Assembly: GCA_029777095.1 (NCBI GenBank) | Contig: JAKOTS010000132.1 | Coordinates: 1 to 56,206, forward strand | Origin: Actinomycetes bacterium | Lineage (GTDB): Bacteria; Actinomycetota; Actinomycetes; Actinomycetales; Microbacteriaceae | Direction: 5' to 3' | Length of the DNA: 56,206 nt | Shown: positions 30,562 through 41,023 of the stretch, in pieces | Position numbering within the stretch: the first letter of the stretch is position 1 | How the letters are laid out: each line of letters opens with the position of its first letter | Made by a program: the position numbers and the translations under genes | Notes under the pieces: model-generated | What the model was told of the DNA's origin: nothing | The model's input: only the letters and a program-made list of their open reading frames with translations | The model's database searches: none

Positions 30562-31457
30562 TGGACGGTTTCCGTATTCCGATCGGGTCCTGGGTCAACT
30601 CATTTATCGACTTCGTCACCGAGTACTTCGGGTGGCTGTTTGATTTTATCGCGGTGATCTTCTCGAGCCTCTACAAGGGCGCCGAGTGGATCTTCACTGC
30701 ACCGCCGTTCTGGGTGATCATCATCGTGATCGCAGCCATCGCCTGGCTTGCCAAGGGCTGGAAGCTCGCCATCGGCTCGGCCATCGGGCTGTTGCTCGTC
30801 GTGAGCATCGGCCAGTGGAACAACACGATGCAAACGCTCGCGCTGACCATCGTCGCGGTGATTATCGCGATCCTGATCGCCGTGCCGCTCGGCATCTGGG
30901 CGGCACGCTCGCAGACGGTGTCGACAGTCGTGCGACCGATTCTCGACTTCTTGCAAACGATGCCCGCGTTCGTCTACCTGATTCCCGCCATCTTCCTGTT
31001 CGGTGTTGGCGTCGTGCCCGGCATGGTCGCGACCGTGTTGTTCGCGGTCGCCCCGGGTGTACGTCTCACCGAACTCGGCATCCGCGGGGTCGATCGCGAG
31101 GTTGTCGAGGCAGGCAACGCGTTCGGCGCGACCCCCGGTCGCATCCTGCGGCAGATTCAGTTGCCGCTCGCCATGCCGTCGATCATGGCTGGCGTCAACC
31201 AGGTGATCATGCTTTCGCTTTCGATGTCGGTCATCGCCAGCATGGTGGGCGCGCCGGGTCTTGGTAAAGACATCATCCAGGCGCTGAGCCGCACCGCCAT
31301 CGCTCTCGGGTTCGAGGCGGGGCTCGCGGTGGTCATCATCGCGATGATTCTCGACCGCATCACGGGTGGCTTCGGCATCCGCTCGCGCACAGCGCGATCC
31401 AGCACGGCAGGTCGCGACAGTCGCCGCGCCGCCGCGGCGTCGACCGCCTCGGTCTGA
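30561..31457 (+). CDS. proW: Glycine betaine/proline ABC transporter permease
   Basis: 298-residue inner-membrane permease with about seven helices. The BPD_transp_1 domain (about 85-275) has the EAA loop VEAGNAFGATPGRILRQIQLPLAMPSIMAGVNQ, which docks to ProV. The N-terminus (about 1-60) is amphipathic with VTEYFGWLFDF, as in ProW/OpuAB. The C-terminal tail is Arg/Ala-rich. The start codon overlaps the proV stop by one base, implying coupled translation. Confidence 0.93.
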   Translation: MDGFRIPIGSWVNSFIDFVTEYFGWLFDFIAVIFSSLYKGAEWIFTAPPFWVIIIVIAAIAWLAKGWKLAIGSAIGLLLVVSIGQWNNTMQTLALTIVAVIIAILIAVPLGIWAARSQTVSTVVRPILDFLQTMPAFVYLIPAIFLFGVGVVPGMVATVLFAVAPGVRLTELGIRGVDREVVEAGNAFGATPGRILRQIQLPLAMPSIMAGVNQVIMLSLSMSVIASMVGAPGLGKDIIQALSRTAIALGFEAGLAVVIIAMILDRITGGFGIRSRTARSSTAGRDSRRAAAASTASV

Positions 31458-31471
31458 CGCCCCACAACCCG

Positions 31472-31511
31472 CGGCGCAACGTTCGCGCCGTCGCTCACGG
31501 GCTCGCCCGTG
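31472..31511 (+). promoter_or_regulatory. Intercistronic hairpins between proW and proX
   Basis: Two small stem-loops, CGGCGC-AACGTTC-GCGCCG (31472-31490) and CACGGG-CTCG-CCCGTG (31496-31511), followed by a strong GGGAGGAAAGG ribosome site at 31542-31552. Such hairpins can protect a 3' mRNA segment and raise expression of the binding protein over the permease; that role is inferred. Confidence 0.4.
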
Positions 31512-31558
31512 GGCATCCCCAACACCCGCGACACAGCACGCGGGAGGAAAGGAACACA

Positions 31559-32461
31559 ATGAAGAAACGACACCTTCTGAGCGTTCTCGCGCTCGGAACA
31601 GCAGCAGCACTTGCACTCACAGGATGCGCCGGCGCTGGCGACGACGACAACGGGGGCGGCGACGCAGCACCTTCGAAGGACCTCACCATTGGCGTGTTCA
31701 ATGGGTGGCCCGAGGGCGAAGCCGTCTCGTACGTCTGGAAGCAGGCGCTTGAGGATCAGGGTTACAACGTGACCCTTGAGTACGCCGACGCGGGCCCCGT
31801 CTTCGCGGGCGTTGCAAACGGCGACTACGACTTCGCACTCGATGGCTGGTTGCCGCTGACGCACGCCGACTACTTCAAGAAGTACGGCGACAAGATCATC
31901 GACCTCGGTTCGTGGAACGACGACGCGAAGCTGACGATTGCAGTCAACGCGGATGCCCCGATCGATTCGCTCGAAGATCTCGCGGCCAACGCCGACGCGT
32001 TCGGCGGCCGCATCATCGGCATCGAGCCGGGTGCCGGCCTGACGCAGGCGACCGAAGACAACGTGATTCCGACCTATGGCCTCGAGGGCATGGACTTCAT
32101 CACGTCGTCGACGCCGGCGATGCTTGCCGAACTGTCGAAGGCGCTCAAGAGCGGCGACAACATCGCAGTGACGCTGTGGCGCCCGCACTGGGCCTACAAC
32201 GCGTTCGACATCCGCGACCTGGACGACCCGAAGGGCACCCTGGGCGACGCGGAGTCGATCCACACGTTCACCCGCACCGGCTTCGCTGATGACTTCCCCG
32301 AGGTGAACACCTGGCTCAAGGGCTTCACGATGGACTCCGAGCTGCTCTTCGCACTTGAAGACGCAATGTACAACCACGACGACGAGGTGACGGATTACAC
32401 CGACATCGTGACGACGTGGATGTCGGAGAACCAGGCCTGGGTTGACGGCCTGACCTCGTAG
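31559..32461 (+). CDS. proX: Glycine betaine-binding lipoprotein of the ProVWX system
   Basis: 300 residues. The lipoprotein signal ends in LALTGC (Cys23), followed by an Asp/Gly-rich linker and an OpuAC-type binding domain (about 42-298). Aromatic residues that could form the quaternary-amine cage include Trp in FNGWPEG, DGWLPLTHADYF and TLWRPHWAY. It is anchored on the outer face of the membrane and delivers ligand to ProW. It is last in the operon, has the strongest ribosome site of the three, and is followed by a terminator hairpin. Confidence 0.94.
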   Translation: MKKRHLLSVLALGTAAALALTGCAGAGDDDNGGGDAAPSKDLTIGVFNGWPEGEAVSYVWKQALEDQGYNVTLEYADAGPVFAGVANGDYDFALDGWLPLTHADYFKKYGDKIIDLGSWNDDAKLTIAVNADAPIDSLEDLAANADAFGGRIIGIEPGAGLTQATEDNVIPTYGLEGMDFITSSTPAMLAELSKALKSGDNIAVTLWRPHWAYNAFDIRDLDDPKGTLGDAESIHTFTRTGFADDFPEVNTWLKGFTMDSELLFALEDAMYNHDDEVTDYTDIVTTWMSENQAWVDGLTS

Positions 32462-32480
32462 TAGCAGCACGCAGGATCTG

Positions 32481-32512
32481 AGGGGTGTCACGGCTTCGGC
32501 CGTGGCGCCCCT
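32481..32512 (+). terminator. Terminator after proX
   Basis: AGGGGTGTCACGGC, loop TTCG, GCCGTGGCGCCCCT (32481-32512), with two mismatches and a stable UUCG tetraloop, followed by TGCTGTTT. Confidence 0.75.
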
Positions 32513-32563
32513 TGCTGTTTGGCCCGTGTTGCCCTGTGTCTGGCCCCTTGCGGTGGTCGCCGT

Positions 32564-33466
32564 TTAGGGCGTGGGGGATGCCCCGGGTGTGCCGGCGGCA
32601 CCGTTCTGCGTCCGCGGGTCTCGAGTCGGTATCGGCCAGGTCGCGGGTGCGGCGGGTGCAGTGGGCGCCGCGGGGGACGGGGCGGCAGCACGGGCGTCTG
32701 AAGACGGGCCGGCAGGAGTGTCAGTCTCGCCGGAGCGACCGCTCGTCAGCTCGGCCGACACCTTCGACTCGAGCACCTCGATCGCCTGGTCGGGCAGCGC
32801 GATCAGGCCGTCGAGCTCCTGGCGCACGCGGCGATACGCGACCTGGCGTTCTGCGGCGGTCGCGGCCTCGTCTACGGCAACGCTGAGTAGCTGCTGCGCC
32901 GTCGCGAGGCGCTTTCGCTCGGCGGGCTCGAAGCCCGAGTCGCGGCGCCGGCGGGCATCTTGTTCGGCGATCTCGAACGCCACCTCGTAGTCGTGCACGG
33001 CGTCGCGGTACTCATTCATGGTCTCGGCATCGGGCCGCACACGAGCAGACTCGGGGCGGAGGCCATCGGCGACCTTTTTCGCGCGCAGAAATGCGGCAGT
33101 GAGGGGTTCGCGCCCGTCACTCATCGTTGGAAACGCGATGATTCGCGCGACATCGAGTTCGTAGTCGAGCCAGCGCCGGTTCACATCGTCGTGGGCGGCG
33201 AGCAGCCTGACAAGACGGCTCGCCTCGGAGCCCGTGTTTGAGACGGATGCCGCAGCCGGCACCGCACCGGTGACGGCGGGCACGACGACCCCACCTTTCG
33301 CCGCCAGTTGCGCTGCCCGGATCTCACCCTTGACGCGCAAGAGCTCGAGACGCCGGGTGTGACGTCGCTCGATGCTCTTCTGCCACGCGCGGCCGGAGCC
33401 CGCGAGCGCGCCGATGATGGGAAAGGCAAGCCACCAGTAGGCACTCAGAAATTCGAAAACGTTCAC
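32564..33466 (-). CDS. Membrane-anchored protein of unknown function
   Basis: 300 residues from a GTG at 33466, placed 6 nt after TACCAT (33473-33478) with no ribosome site. One N-terminal transmembrane helix (FEFLSAYWWLAFPIIGALAGSG, about residues 3-24) is followed by a long charged, largely helical region (about 25-230, many Arg, Glu and Ala; likely coiled coil) and a Pro/Ala/Ser-rich tail after about 250. I recognise no domain. It reads in the same direction as purL and the small protein before it and may share a transcript with them, but has its own -10. Confidence 0.65.
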   Translation of the reverse strand: MNVFEFLSAYWWLAFPIIGALAGSGRAWQKSIERRHTRRLELLRVKGEIRAAQLAAKGGVVVPAVTGAVPAAASVSNTGSEASRLVRLLAAHDDVNRRWLDYELDVARIIAFPTMSDGREPLTAAFLRAKKVADGLRPESARVRPDAETMNEYRDAVHDYEVAFEIAEQDARRRRDSGFEPAERKRLATAQQLLSVAVDEAATAAERQVAYRRVRQELDGLIALPDQAIEVLESKVSAELTSGRSGETDTPAGPSSDARAAAPSPAAPTAPAAPATWPIPTRDPRTQNGAAGTPGASPTP

Positions 33467-33478
33467 TGAGCCATGGTA
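33467..33478 (-). promoter_or_regulatory. Leaderless promoter of the unknown membrane protein
   Basis: TACCAT (reverse complement of 33473-33478), 6 nt, GTG at 33466. Confidence 0.45.
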
Positions 33479-33516
33479 TCGCTGTGGCTCACGCGTGCAG
33501 GGGGTCGGGGCGCACC

Positions 33517-33651
33517 CTAGCCAAAGAGCAGCGCGAATACCGTCGCGCCGCCGCCACCAAGGATCAGCGCGATGATGACGACCCACGCCGTGATGCGCAC
33601 TCGTCGCTGGCGTGCCTCGTGAAATGTCGAGAGGTCGTCGTCATTGCTCAT
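33517..33651 (-). CDS. Small single-span membrane protein coupled to purL
   Basis: 44 residues: a soluble N-terminus [19 protein letters not shown], then one transmembrane helix ([24 protein letters not shown]) reaching the C-terminus. Its ATG overlaps the purL stop as ATGA (33648-33651), so translation is probably coupled. The charge pattern and hydrophobic helix look like real protein sequence rather than a chance frame. No family recognised. Confidence 0.6.
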   Translation of the reverse strand: MSNDDDLSTFHEARQRRVRITAWVVIIALILGGGGATVFALLFG

Positions 33652-36008
33652 GCGCGGGTCCGCTCGTCTTCGCTGACAACTGCGCCGAACTGCTCGGGCA
33701 GGGTGCCCCGCGAGAGGTCCTGCAGCTCGCTCAGCGTGACGGTGAACAGGCCCTGGATGTCGAGCACGGGCTCGTCTGTCGCGGTGCCGTCGGTGACGCC
33801 GATGCGAAGCACCGGGTAGCCGCGGCCTTCGCACAGGCCCTGGAAGCGCACATCGTCTTCGCGGGGTACCGTCACGATCACGCGGCCGGTCGATTCGGAG
33901 AAGAGTGCGGATGCCGCATCCACCCCGTCGCGTTCGATGATCTCGCGCAACCAGACGCGGGCGCCGACGCCGAAGCGCAGGACCGATTCGGCCAGCGCCT
34001 GTGCGAGGCCACCGTCAGAGAGGTCGTGGGCGCTCGCGATGAGCGACTGCTGGCCACCGGCCTGCAGAAGCTCGGCGAGACGCTTCTCCTGTGCGAGGTC
34101 GACCTTTGGGGGCAGGCCGCCGAGGTGACCGTGCACGGTGCCGGCCCATGCCGAGCCGCTGAGCTCGGTGCTCGTCGTGCCGAGGAGGTAGATGTTGTCG
34201 CCGGTGTCTTGCCAGCCCGAAGGAATGCGGCGGGCGACGTCGTCGATGATCCCGAGCACGCCAACGACGGGCGTCGGGAAGATCGGGGTGTCGCCGGTCT
34301 GGTTGTAGAACGAGACGTTGCCGCCCGTGATCGGAATCTCGAGTGCGAGGCAGGCATCCGAGAGGCCCTCCACGCTCCGCGAGAACTGCCACATGACCTC
34401 GGGGTCTTCGGGGCTGCCGAAGTTCAGGCAGTCGGTGACGGCCGCGGGCACCGCGCCCGAGACGGCGACGTTGCGGTACGCCTCGGCCAGGGCCAGCTGG
34501 GCGCCGGCATACGGGTCGAGCTCGCAGAACCGCGCATTCGCGTCGGTGGCGATGGCGAAGCCGAGGCCGGATTCTTCGTCGACACGCACCATGCCGCTGT
34601 CGTCGGGGAACGAGAGCGCGGTGTTGCCACCCACGTAGTAGTCGTACTGGTTCGTGACCCACGACTTGTCGGCCTGGTTCGGGCTCGACACGAGCGCTGC
34701 GAACTGCTCGCGCAGTACGGCCGGGTCGTCGGTGCGGGGGAGCGCCTCGGCAGTGTCGGCCTGCATCGCGTCGATCCAGCTCGGGTACGCGACGGGGCGG
34801 TTGTAGACGGGGCCGTCGACAGCAACAGTTGAGGGGTCGACGTCGACGATGCGCTCGCCGTACCAGTCGATGGTCAGGCGGCCGTCGCCGGTCACCTCGC
34901 CGAGCACGCTGGTCTCGACCTCCCAGTTGTCGGTGACGGCGAGGAATGCCGCGAGCTTCTCAGGCGCGACGATCGCCATCATGCGCTCCTGCGACTCCGA
35001 CATCAGGATCTCTTCGGGCGTGAGCGACGGGTCGCGCAGCAGCACGTTCTCGAGGTCGACCTTCATGCCGCTGCCACCGTTGGCGGCCAGCTCGCTGGTT
35101 GCGCACGAGATGCCGGCGGCGCCGAGGTCTTGAATCGCCTCGACGAGGTCGTCACGGTACAGCTCGAGGCAGCACTCGATGAGCACCTTCTCGGCGAAGG
35201 GGTCACCCACCTGCACGGCGGGGCGCTTGGTGGGGCCGTCTTCTTCGAACGCTGCGCTCGAGAGAATGGATGCCCCGCCAATGCCATCGCCGCCGGTGCG
35301 AGCACCGAACAGCACGACCTGGTTGCCTGCGCCCGTGGCGTTGGCAAGCTTGATGTCTTCGTGGCGCAGCACGCCGACGGCGAGCACGTTCACGAGGGGG
35401 TTGCCCTGGTAGATCGGGTCGAAGTAGGTCTCGCCGCCGATGTTGGGCAGGCCGAGGCAGTTCGCGTAGAACGAGATGCCGCTGACGGCTCCGTGCACGA
35501 CGCGTGCGGTGTCGGGGTGGTCGATGGCGCCGAAGCGCAGCTGGTCCATGACCGCGACCGGGCGAGCGCCCATCGAGATGATGTCGCGCACGATGCCGCC
35601 GACGCCGGTTGCCGCACCCTGGAAGGGCTCGACAAAGCTCGGGCTGTTGTGGCTCTCGACCTTGAACGTGACGGCCCAGCCCTCGCCCACGTCGACGACG
35701 CCGGCGTTCTGGCCGATCCCGACCATGAGCTTCTCGCGCATCTTGTCGGTGACCTTCTCGCCGAACTGGCGGAGGTAGACCTTCGACGACTTGTAGGAGC
35801 AGTGCTCAGACCACATCACCGAATACATTGCCAGCTCGCCGCTGGTGGGGCGGCGACCAAGAATTTCGCGGATGCGCGCGTACTCGTCGGCTGCCAGGCC
35901 GAGCGCCGCGTACGGCTGCTCAAGCTCGGGCGTAGCCTCGGCGTTGGCGACGGTATCGGCGATCTTGTTGGATGCCGCGGGAGTGGGATTTTCGTTAAGT
36001 GCAGACAC
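33648..36008 (-). CDS. purL: Phosphoribosylformylglycinamidine synthase, large subunit
   Basis: Works with PurQ and PurS to convert FGAR to FGAM using glutamine-derived ammonia and ATP. 786 residues, the small-type PurL. Typical segments: [19 protein letters not shown] (near 58-76), the Gly-rich [42 protein letters not shown], and [15 protein letters not shown] in the second half. The GTG at 36008 is preceded by GGAG (9-nt spacing), and TAGGAT at 36051-36056 is a likely -10. It is separated from purS-purQ by two transporter genes. Confidence 0.97.
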   Translation of the reverse strand: MSALNENPTPAASNKIADTVANAEATPELEQPYAALGLAADEYARIREILGRRPTSGELAMYSVMWSEHCSYKSSKVYLRQFGEKVTDKMREKLMVGIGQNAGVVDVGEGWAVTFKVESHNSPSFVEPFQGAATGVGGIVRDIISMGARPVAVMDQLRFGAIDHPDTARVVHGAVSGISFYANCLGLPNIGGETYFDPIYQGNPLVNVLAVGVLRHEDIKLANATGAGNQVVLFGARTGGDGIGGASILSSAAFEEDGPTKRPAVQVGDPFAEKVLIECCLELYRDDLVEAIQDLGAAGISCATSELAANGGSGMKVDLENVLLRDPSLTPEEILMSESQERMMAIVAPEKLAAFLAVTDNWEVETSVLGEVTGDGRLTIDWYGERIVDVDPSTVAVDGPVYNRPVAYPSWIDAMQADTAEALPRTDDPAVLREQFAALVSSPNQADKSWVTNQYDYYVGGNTALSFPDDSGMVRVDEESGLGFAIATDANARFCELDPYAGAQLALAEAYRNVAVSGAVPAAVTDCLNFGSPEDPEVMWQFSRSVEGLSDACLALEIPITGGNVSFYNQTGDTPIFPTPVVGVLGIIDDVARRIPSGWQDTGDNIYLLGTTSTELSGSAWAGTVHGHLGGLPPKVDLAQEKRLAELLQAGGQQSLIASAHDLSDGGLAQALAESVLRFGVGARVWLREIIERDGVDAASALFSESTGRVIVTVPREDDVRFQGLCEGRGYPVLRIGVTDGTATDEPVLDIQGLFTVTLSELQDLSRGTLPEQFGAVVSEDERTRA

Positions 36009-36048
36009 GCGGCTGAGCTCCAGAAATCGAGGGGGTGCCGGACGGCTT

Positions 36049-38103
36049 CTATCCTACCGGGGGTTCGCCCTCTCGGCGGAGGGGTGCCCCGATCGCGGGG
36101 ATGCCCGATCGGTCCTGGCCGAGGAGCGGGCGTGAACGGCGCCCGTAGATGAGCTCGGAGGAGTCAAGCAGCCACGGCACAAGCGTGATGGTGACGCCGT
36201 GTACGAGCATGAGCTGCGTCGCGATGCGACGGGCGCGCCGATTGTGCAGGATCGACTCCCACCAGTGCCCAACGATGTACTGCGGGAGGTAGACGGTCAC
36301 CACATTTGAGCCATGCTTCTCGCGGTAGGCACGGATGAACTGCTCAACGGGCGCGGCGAAGGTGCGATACGGCGACTCGATGATCACGAGGGGCACCGGA
36401 ATCCGATGTTCTCGCCACTGTTCTTGTAACCGCTCGCTCGCGGCATGGTCGGTCGAGACGTGCACGGCGATCGTCTTCACGTGTTTGGCGGCGAGCGCAT
36501 AGTCGATCGCCTTGATCACGGGCTTCTGCAACCGGCCGACGAGAATCAGCGCGACGTCGCCTGCCGAGCCGAAGTGGGTCGTGTCGTCGATCCGGATCTC
36601 GTGTTCGACGTCGCGGTAGTAGCGGTGCACGCCGATCATCGCCACCGCCAGCACGGGGATCGCGAGAAATACGATCCATGCACCGTGGGTGAACTTGGTG
36701 ATCGTGACGATGACCAAGACCACCGCGGTGAGGGTCGCGCCGGAGGCGTTGATTGCGAGCCCGATGCGCGCTTCGCGCCTGCCGACGTTCGCCTTCTCGC
36801 CGTCGCCGTGCATGCCCCGCATGATGCGCTGCCAGTGCCGCACCATGCCGATCTGGCCGAGCGAGAACGAGACAAACACGCCAATGATGTAGAGCTGGAT
36901 CAGGCTGCTGAGGCTTGCGCGAAAGAGCAACAGGATGCCGATGGCTCCGAGCCCGAGCATCACCATGCCGTTTGAGAACACCAGGCGATCGCCGCGTGTG
37001 TTGAGGGCTTTGGGCGCGTACCCGTCACGGGCAAGCACAGACCCGAGTAGGGGGAATCCGGTGAACGCGGTGTTCGCGGCGAGCAGGAGCACCGCCGCCG
37101 TTGCCGTCTGAATGATGTAGAACGGGATCGATCCGGCGCCGAAGGTCGCCGAGGCGACCTGGGCCATCAGGCTTGGCTGGGGGCCCGACGTGCAGTCGAA
37201 CCCCACCAGGTTGCAGGGATTCTCGGCGTAGTGCACGCCAGAGATCAGCGCGATCGCGGTGAGCCCGGCGAAGAGCACCACGGCGATGCCACCCATGAGC
37301 GTGAGCGTCATCTGCGCGTTGCGGATCTTGGGCGTACGAAACGCCGGGACGCCATTCGATACCGCTTCGACGCCGGTGAGGGCGGAGCATCCGCTCGAAA
37401 ACGCACGGAGGACGAGCAGGAGCACGGCGGCTTGCGAGAGGTCTTCTGCCTTGACGCCGTACTCGGCGCTGGACGCGATGGGCGGATCGCCGAGGGCCGT
37501 GCGGACCAGGCCGACGATGACCATGAGGGCGACCGAACCGATGAAGAGATAGGTAGGGATGGCGAAGGCGCGACTCGCCTCGCGCACGCCCCGCAGGTTG
37601 ACGGCCATGATCAGCACGACGAAGCCCACCGCGATCCCGACGCGCCAGTCGTTGAGTTCGGGGATGGCCGAGATGATGTTGTCGACACCGGATGCCACCG
37701 ACACCGCGACGGTGAGCACGTAGTCGACAAGCAGCGCAGCGGCGACGATGACGCCGGCCTTCTCGCCGAGGTTCTTCTGCGCCACCTCGTAGTCGCCGCC
37801 GCCCGAGGGGTAGGCCTTGATGAGCTGGCGGTAGCTGACCACCACGACGATCAGTAGCACGACGACGGCCGCGGCGACCCACGGGCTGAAGGCGAGAAAC
37901 GCCAGGCCACCCGTGAGCAGGATCATCAGGAGCTCCTGCGGGGCATACGCCACCGACGAGAGCGCGTCCGATGCGAAGATCGGCAGGGCGAGGGTCTTCG
38001 GGAGGAGCTGGTCTTCTCCCTGTTCGTTGCTCAGTGGCTCCCCAAGGAGCCAGCGTTTCGCGCTGGGAGGAGGGTTATCGCTGGTGCGGGAATCATGCGT
38101 CAC
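36049..38103 (-). CDS. KimA-like APC-superfamily potassium permease
   Basis: 684 residues. It resembles B. subtilis KimA/YdaO-type K+ importers: [59 protein letters not shown] and [20 protein letters not shown] follow that family closely. About 12 membrane segments (about 40-490) are followed by a soluble C-terminal domain (about 510-670), which in KimA has a USP-like fold and binds cyclic di-AMP. Substrate K+ is inferred from similarity; amino-acid transport cannot be excluded. The GTG start lies 8 nt after TAGCAT, so the transcript is nearly leaderless. Upstream of purL and co-directional. Confidence 0.85.
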   Translation of the reverse strand: MTHDSRTSDNPPPSAKRWLLGEPLSNEQGEDQLLPKTLALPIFASDALSSVAYAPQELLMILLTGGLAFLAFSPWVAAAVVVLLIVVVVSYRQLIKAYPSGGGDYEVAQKNLGEKAGVIVAAALLVDYVLTVAVSVASGVDNIISAIPELNDWRVGIAVGFVVLIMAVNLRGVREASRAFAIPTYLFIGSVALMVIVGLVRTALGDPPIASSAEYGVKAEDLSQAAVLLLVLRAFSSGCSALTGVEAVSNGVPAFRTPKIRNAQMTLTLMGGIAVVLFAGLTAIALISGVHYAENPCNLVGFDCTSGPQPSLMAQVASATFGAGSIPFYIIQTATAAVLLLAANTAFTGFPLLGSVLARDGYAPKALNTRGDRLVFSNGMVMLGLGAIGILLLFRASLSSLIQLYIIGVFVSFSLGQIGMVRHWQRIMRGMHGDGEKANVGRREARIGLAINASGATLTAVVLVIVTITKFTHGAWIVFLAIPVLAVAMIGVHRYYRDVEHEIRIDDTTHFGSAGDVALILVGRLQKPVIKAIDYALAAKHVKTIAVHVSTDHAASERLQEQWREHRIPVPLVIIESPYRTFAAPVEQFIRAYREKHGSNVVTVYLPQYIVGHWWESILHNRRARRIATQLMLVHGVTITLVPWLLDSSELIYGRRSRPLLGQDRSGIPAIGAPLRREGEPPVG

Positions 38104-38352
38104 GAGCGGCGATGCTACGCCTGGCGCGAGCTGGGCGCAATGGGTGTGCGCAAGTCGCTGTGCGCAGTGGGCGCGCAGTGGGTGTGTGGCGGGTGTGCGC
38201 GGTGTGCCGGGCAGGGTGGGTTTTCAATGCGGCACCGCATGGTTCTGCTCCGAGTCGCTCCCCGCTGATACTGTCGGCCCAGACAGCCGCAACGGTGCGC
38301 GCATGCTCCGCCCTTCACGCGCCCGGCGGCCCAGGCGAGCCGAAGGGGCACC
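38104..38352 (+). promoter_or_regulatory. Intergenic region between kimA-like and MFS genes, with operator-like palindrome
   Basis: The kimA-side half (about 38130-38220) is G/T-rich with repeated TGTGCGC and GCGCAGTGGG. On the MFS side GATACT (38268-38273) is a possible -10, and CTGTC-GGCCCA-GACAG (38271-38286) is an inverted repeat overlapping it and the predicted start, as expected for a repressor site. No regulator gene is adjacent. Confidence 0.4.
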
Positions 38353-39954
38353 GTGATTCCTGAGAAGACCGTGGCATCCGCGGCGCTCGCCGAGGCCCAA
38401 TCGACGCCCGCACGGGCCGGGGCGGTGCTCGGTACGCTCATCCTGGTGGCGGCAATCGCCAACCTCCCGCTTGCCGTGGCGAACATTGCGCTGCCCGACA
38501 TTGGCCGTGCCTTCAACGCCTCGCAGACGCAGCTCAACATGGTGGCGCTTGGGTACTCGCTTGGGCTTGCGGCATCCGTGCTGTGGCTCGGGGCGCTGGG
38601 CGACCGCTATGGCCGACGACGGATGCTGCTGATCGGCGTCCTGCTCTCGCTCCCCACAGGACTGATGGCCGCGTTCGCGCCCTCCATGGAGGTGCTCAAC
38701 ATCGCCCGCGTTATCGGTGGTGTTGCCGCCGGCATGGCGTACCCGACAACGCTGGCGCTGATCACGGCGCTGTGGTCGGGTGCCGGGCGCACCAAGGCGA
38801 TCGCCCTGTGGTCGGCGGTAGGTGGCGCCGTGTCTGCGATCGGCCCATTGCTCGCCGGTGCGTTCGTGCAATACCTGTGGTGGGGCGCATCCTTCTTGAT
38901 CACGATCCCGCTGATTGTGATCGCGGTGCCGATGGTGCTGAAGTTCATCCCGGCGCACGCGAACGAGTCGACAAAGCCCGTCGATAACCTTGGCGGCATG
39001 CTCGCCGCCGTGCTGGTCGGCGCCGCAATCCTCGCGATCAACCTCTCGGGCACGCCCGCAAGCGGCACGCTTGCGATCGGTCTGGCGGCGATCGCGGTGG
39101 CCGCGCTCGCCGCATTCGTGTGGCGCCAGCGCCGGGCGAAAGAGCCGCTTTACGATCTGAAGATCGCTGGCCGGCCCACATTCTGGGTCGCGGCGGTCGC
39201 AGGCGTGATCGTGTTCGGCGTGCTGATGGGCACGATGTTTATTGGCCAGCAGTTCTTGCAGAACGTGCTCGGCTACACGGCAATCGAGGCGGGGCTTGCC
39301 GTGCTTCCCGCCGCCGCCCTCATGGTGATGTGCGCGCCGCTGTCGGCACGACTCATCGTTGCCAGGGGTGCGCGCGTGACGCTGCTCACCGGCTACGGCT
39401 TTGTCTTGCTCGGGTTTCTCGTCATGCTCCTGGTGTGGCGTGACGGCGTGGGGTACTGGGCGATCGCGCTCGGCTACGGCCTGGTGGGCGCGGGCGTCGG
39501 TTTCGCGGGCACCCCGGCATCGCACTCGCTCACGAACTCGGTGCCGGTGACGCGGGCCGGCATGGCGTCTGGCACCGCCGACCTGCAACGTGACCTTGGC
39601 GGTGCGATCATGCAGTCGATCCTCGGGCTCCTGCTGACGGCCGGCTATGCCCGCTCGTTCGCCGCACAGATCGCTGCCTCAAGCGAAGCGACGAAGGTGA
39701 CCGAGAACGTGCAGGCGATGCTCGTGCGCTCGCTGGCCAGCGCCGAAAATATCGCGAAGAAGTATCCCGAATACGCCGATGCCATCGAGAAGGCCGCGCG
39801 CGAATCGTTTCTCGTCGGCCAAGACTGGGCATATATCGCGGGCGTCATCGCGGTGGTGCTCGGCGCCGCGCTGGTGTTCTTCGTGTTCCCGAAGCGCGAG
39901 CGCGAGAGCGAACTCTTCACCAAGTACCAGCTCGAAGACCGGGTCGGCGAGTGA
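38353..39954 (+). CDS. MFS drug/metabolite exporter, DHA2 type
   Basis: 533 residues with 14 predicted membrane segments. Motif A-like GALGDRYGRRRMLLIG follows TM2, NIALPDIGRAF follows TM1, and a helix-rich middle segment precedes the C-terminal half. It differs clearly from the three tandem MFS genes further along. A charged region (about 455-495: ENVQAMLVRSLASAENIAKKYPEYADAIEKAARESF) precedes the last helix, as in QacA/EmrB-like proteins. The start is the GTG at 38353. Substrate unknown; several family members export cationic drugs. It interrupts the run from purS-purQ to purL on the other strand. Confidence 0.87.
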   Translation: MIPEKTVASAALAEAQSTPARAGAVLGTLILVAAIANLPLAVANIALPDIGRAFNASQTQLNMVALGYSLGLAASVLWLGALGDRYGRRRMLLIGVLLSLPTGLMAAFAPSMEVLNIARVIGGVAAGMAYPTTLALITALWSGAGRTKAIALWSAVGGAVSAIGPLLAGAFVQYLWWGASFLITIPLIVIAVPMVLKFIPAHANESTKPVDNLGGMLAAVLVGAAILAINLSGTPASGTLAIGLAAIAVAALAAFVWRQRRAKEPLYDLKIAGRPTFWVAAVAGVIVFGVLMGTMFIGQQFLQNVLGYTAIEAGLAVLPAAALMVMCAPLSARLIVARGARVTLLTGYGFVLLGFLVMLLVWRDGVGYWAIALGYGLVGAGVGFAGTPASHSLTNSVPVTRAGMASGTADLQRDLGGAIMQSILGLLLTAGYARSFAAQIAASSEATKVTENVQAMLVRSLASAENIAKKYPEYADAIEKAARESFLVGQDWAYIAGVIAVVLGAALVFFVFPKRERESELFTKYQLEDRVGE

Positions 39955-39996
39955 GCTGCTGTCGGCGACTGAGCGACTGAGCGACTGAGCGGCTGA
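39943..39996 (+). repeat. Duplication around the MFS stop codon with repeated TGA
   Basis: GTCGGCGAGTGAGC (39943-39956, includes the stop) is repeated as GTCGGCGACTGAGC (39961-39974). It is followed by further GCGACTGA units, giving extra TGA codons in all three frames before purQ. Confidence 0.5.
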
Positions 39997-39997
39997 A

Positions 39998-40704
<707 letters not shown>

Positions 40705-40705
<1 letters not shown>

Positions 40706-40953
40706 TATTCGACGACCTCGACGCCGACGACGTCTTCGATGACCGAGTTGGAGAGCATCTCTTCGGCAATCTTGCGTGCCGAGGCGAGCACCTCTTCGGT
40801 GACCTCGCCATCGACGGTGAGCTCGAAGCGCTTGCCGATACGGACCGCGCTGAACTGGGTGTGACCGAGGCGCTCGAACGCTCCTGTGACAGCCTTGCCC
40901 TGGGGGTCAAGAAGTTCGGCCTTGGGCATGACGTCGACGACGATGGTGGGCAC
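40705..40953 (-). CDS. purS: Phosphoribosylformylglycinamidine synthase, PurS subunit
   Basis: 82-residue small subunit bridging PurL and PurQ. It reads [21 protein letters not shown] and ends [15 protein letters not shown], the family pattern. I prefer the GTG at 40953, which is 6 nt after GGAG and gives the usual length. An in-frame ATG at 40965 overlaps that ribosome site. A TAGACT -10 lies at 40992-40997, so purS-purQ form their own unit after the VOC gene. Confidence 0.93.
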
Positions 40954-41023
40954 GTTGAACTCCATGGGTTTCGAGGGTGCAGGGCGGTACAAGTCTACCT
41001 GTCGAATCCGGGCGGTGCGCCTG

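Noticed and set aside
38120..38225. G/T-rich repeats (TGTGCGC, GCGCAGTGGG) upstream of the kimA-like gene considered as a CRISPR-like or iteron array
   Set aside because: Copies are short, irregular and unequally spaced, with no spacer pattern; probably simple compositional bias.
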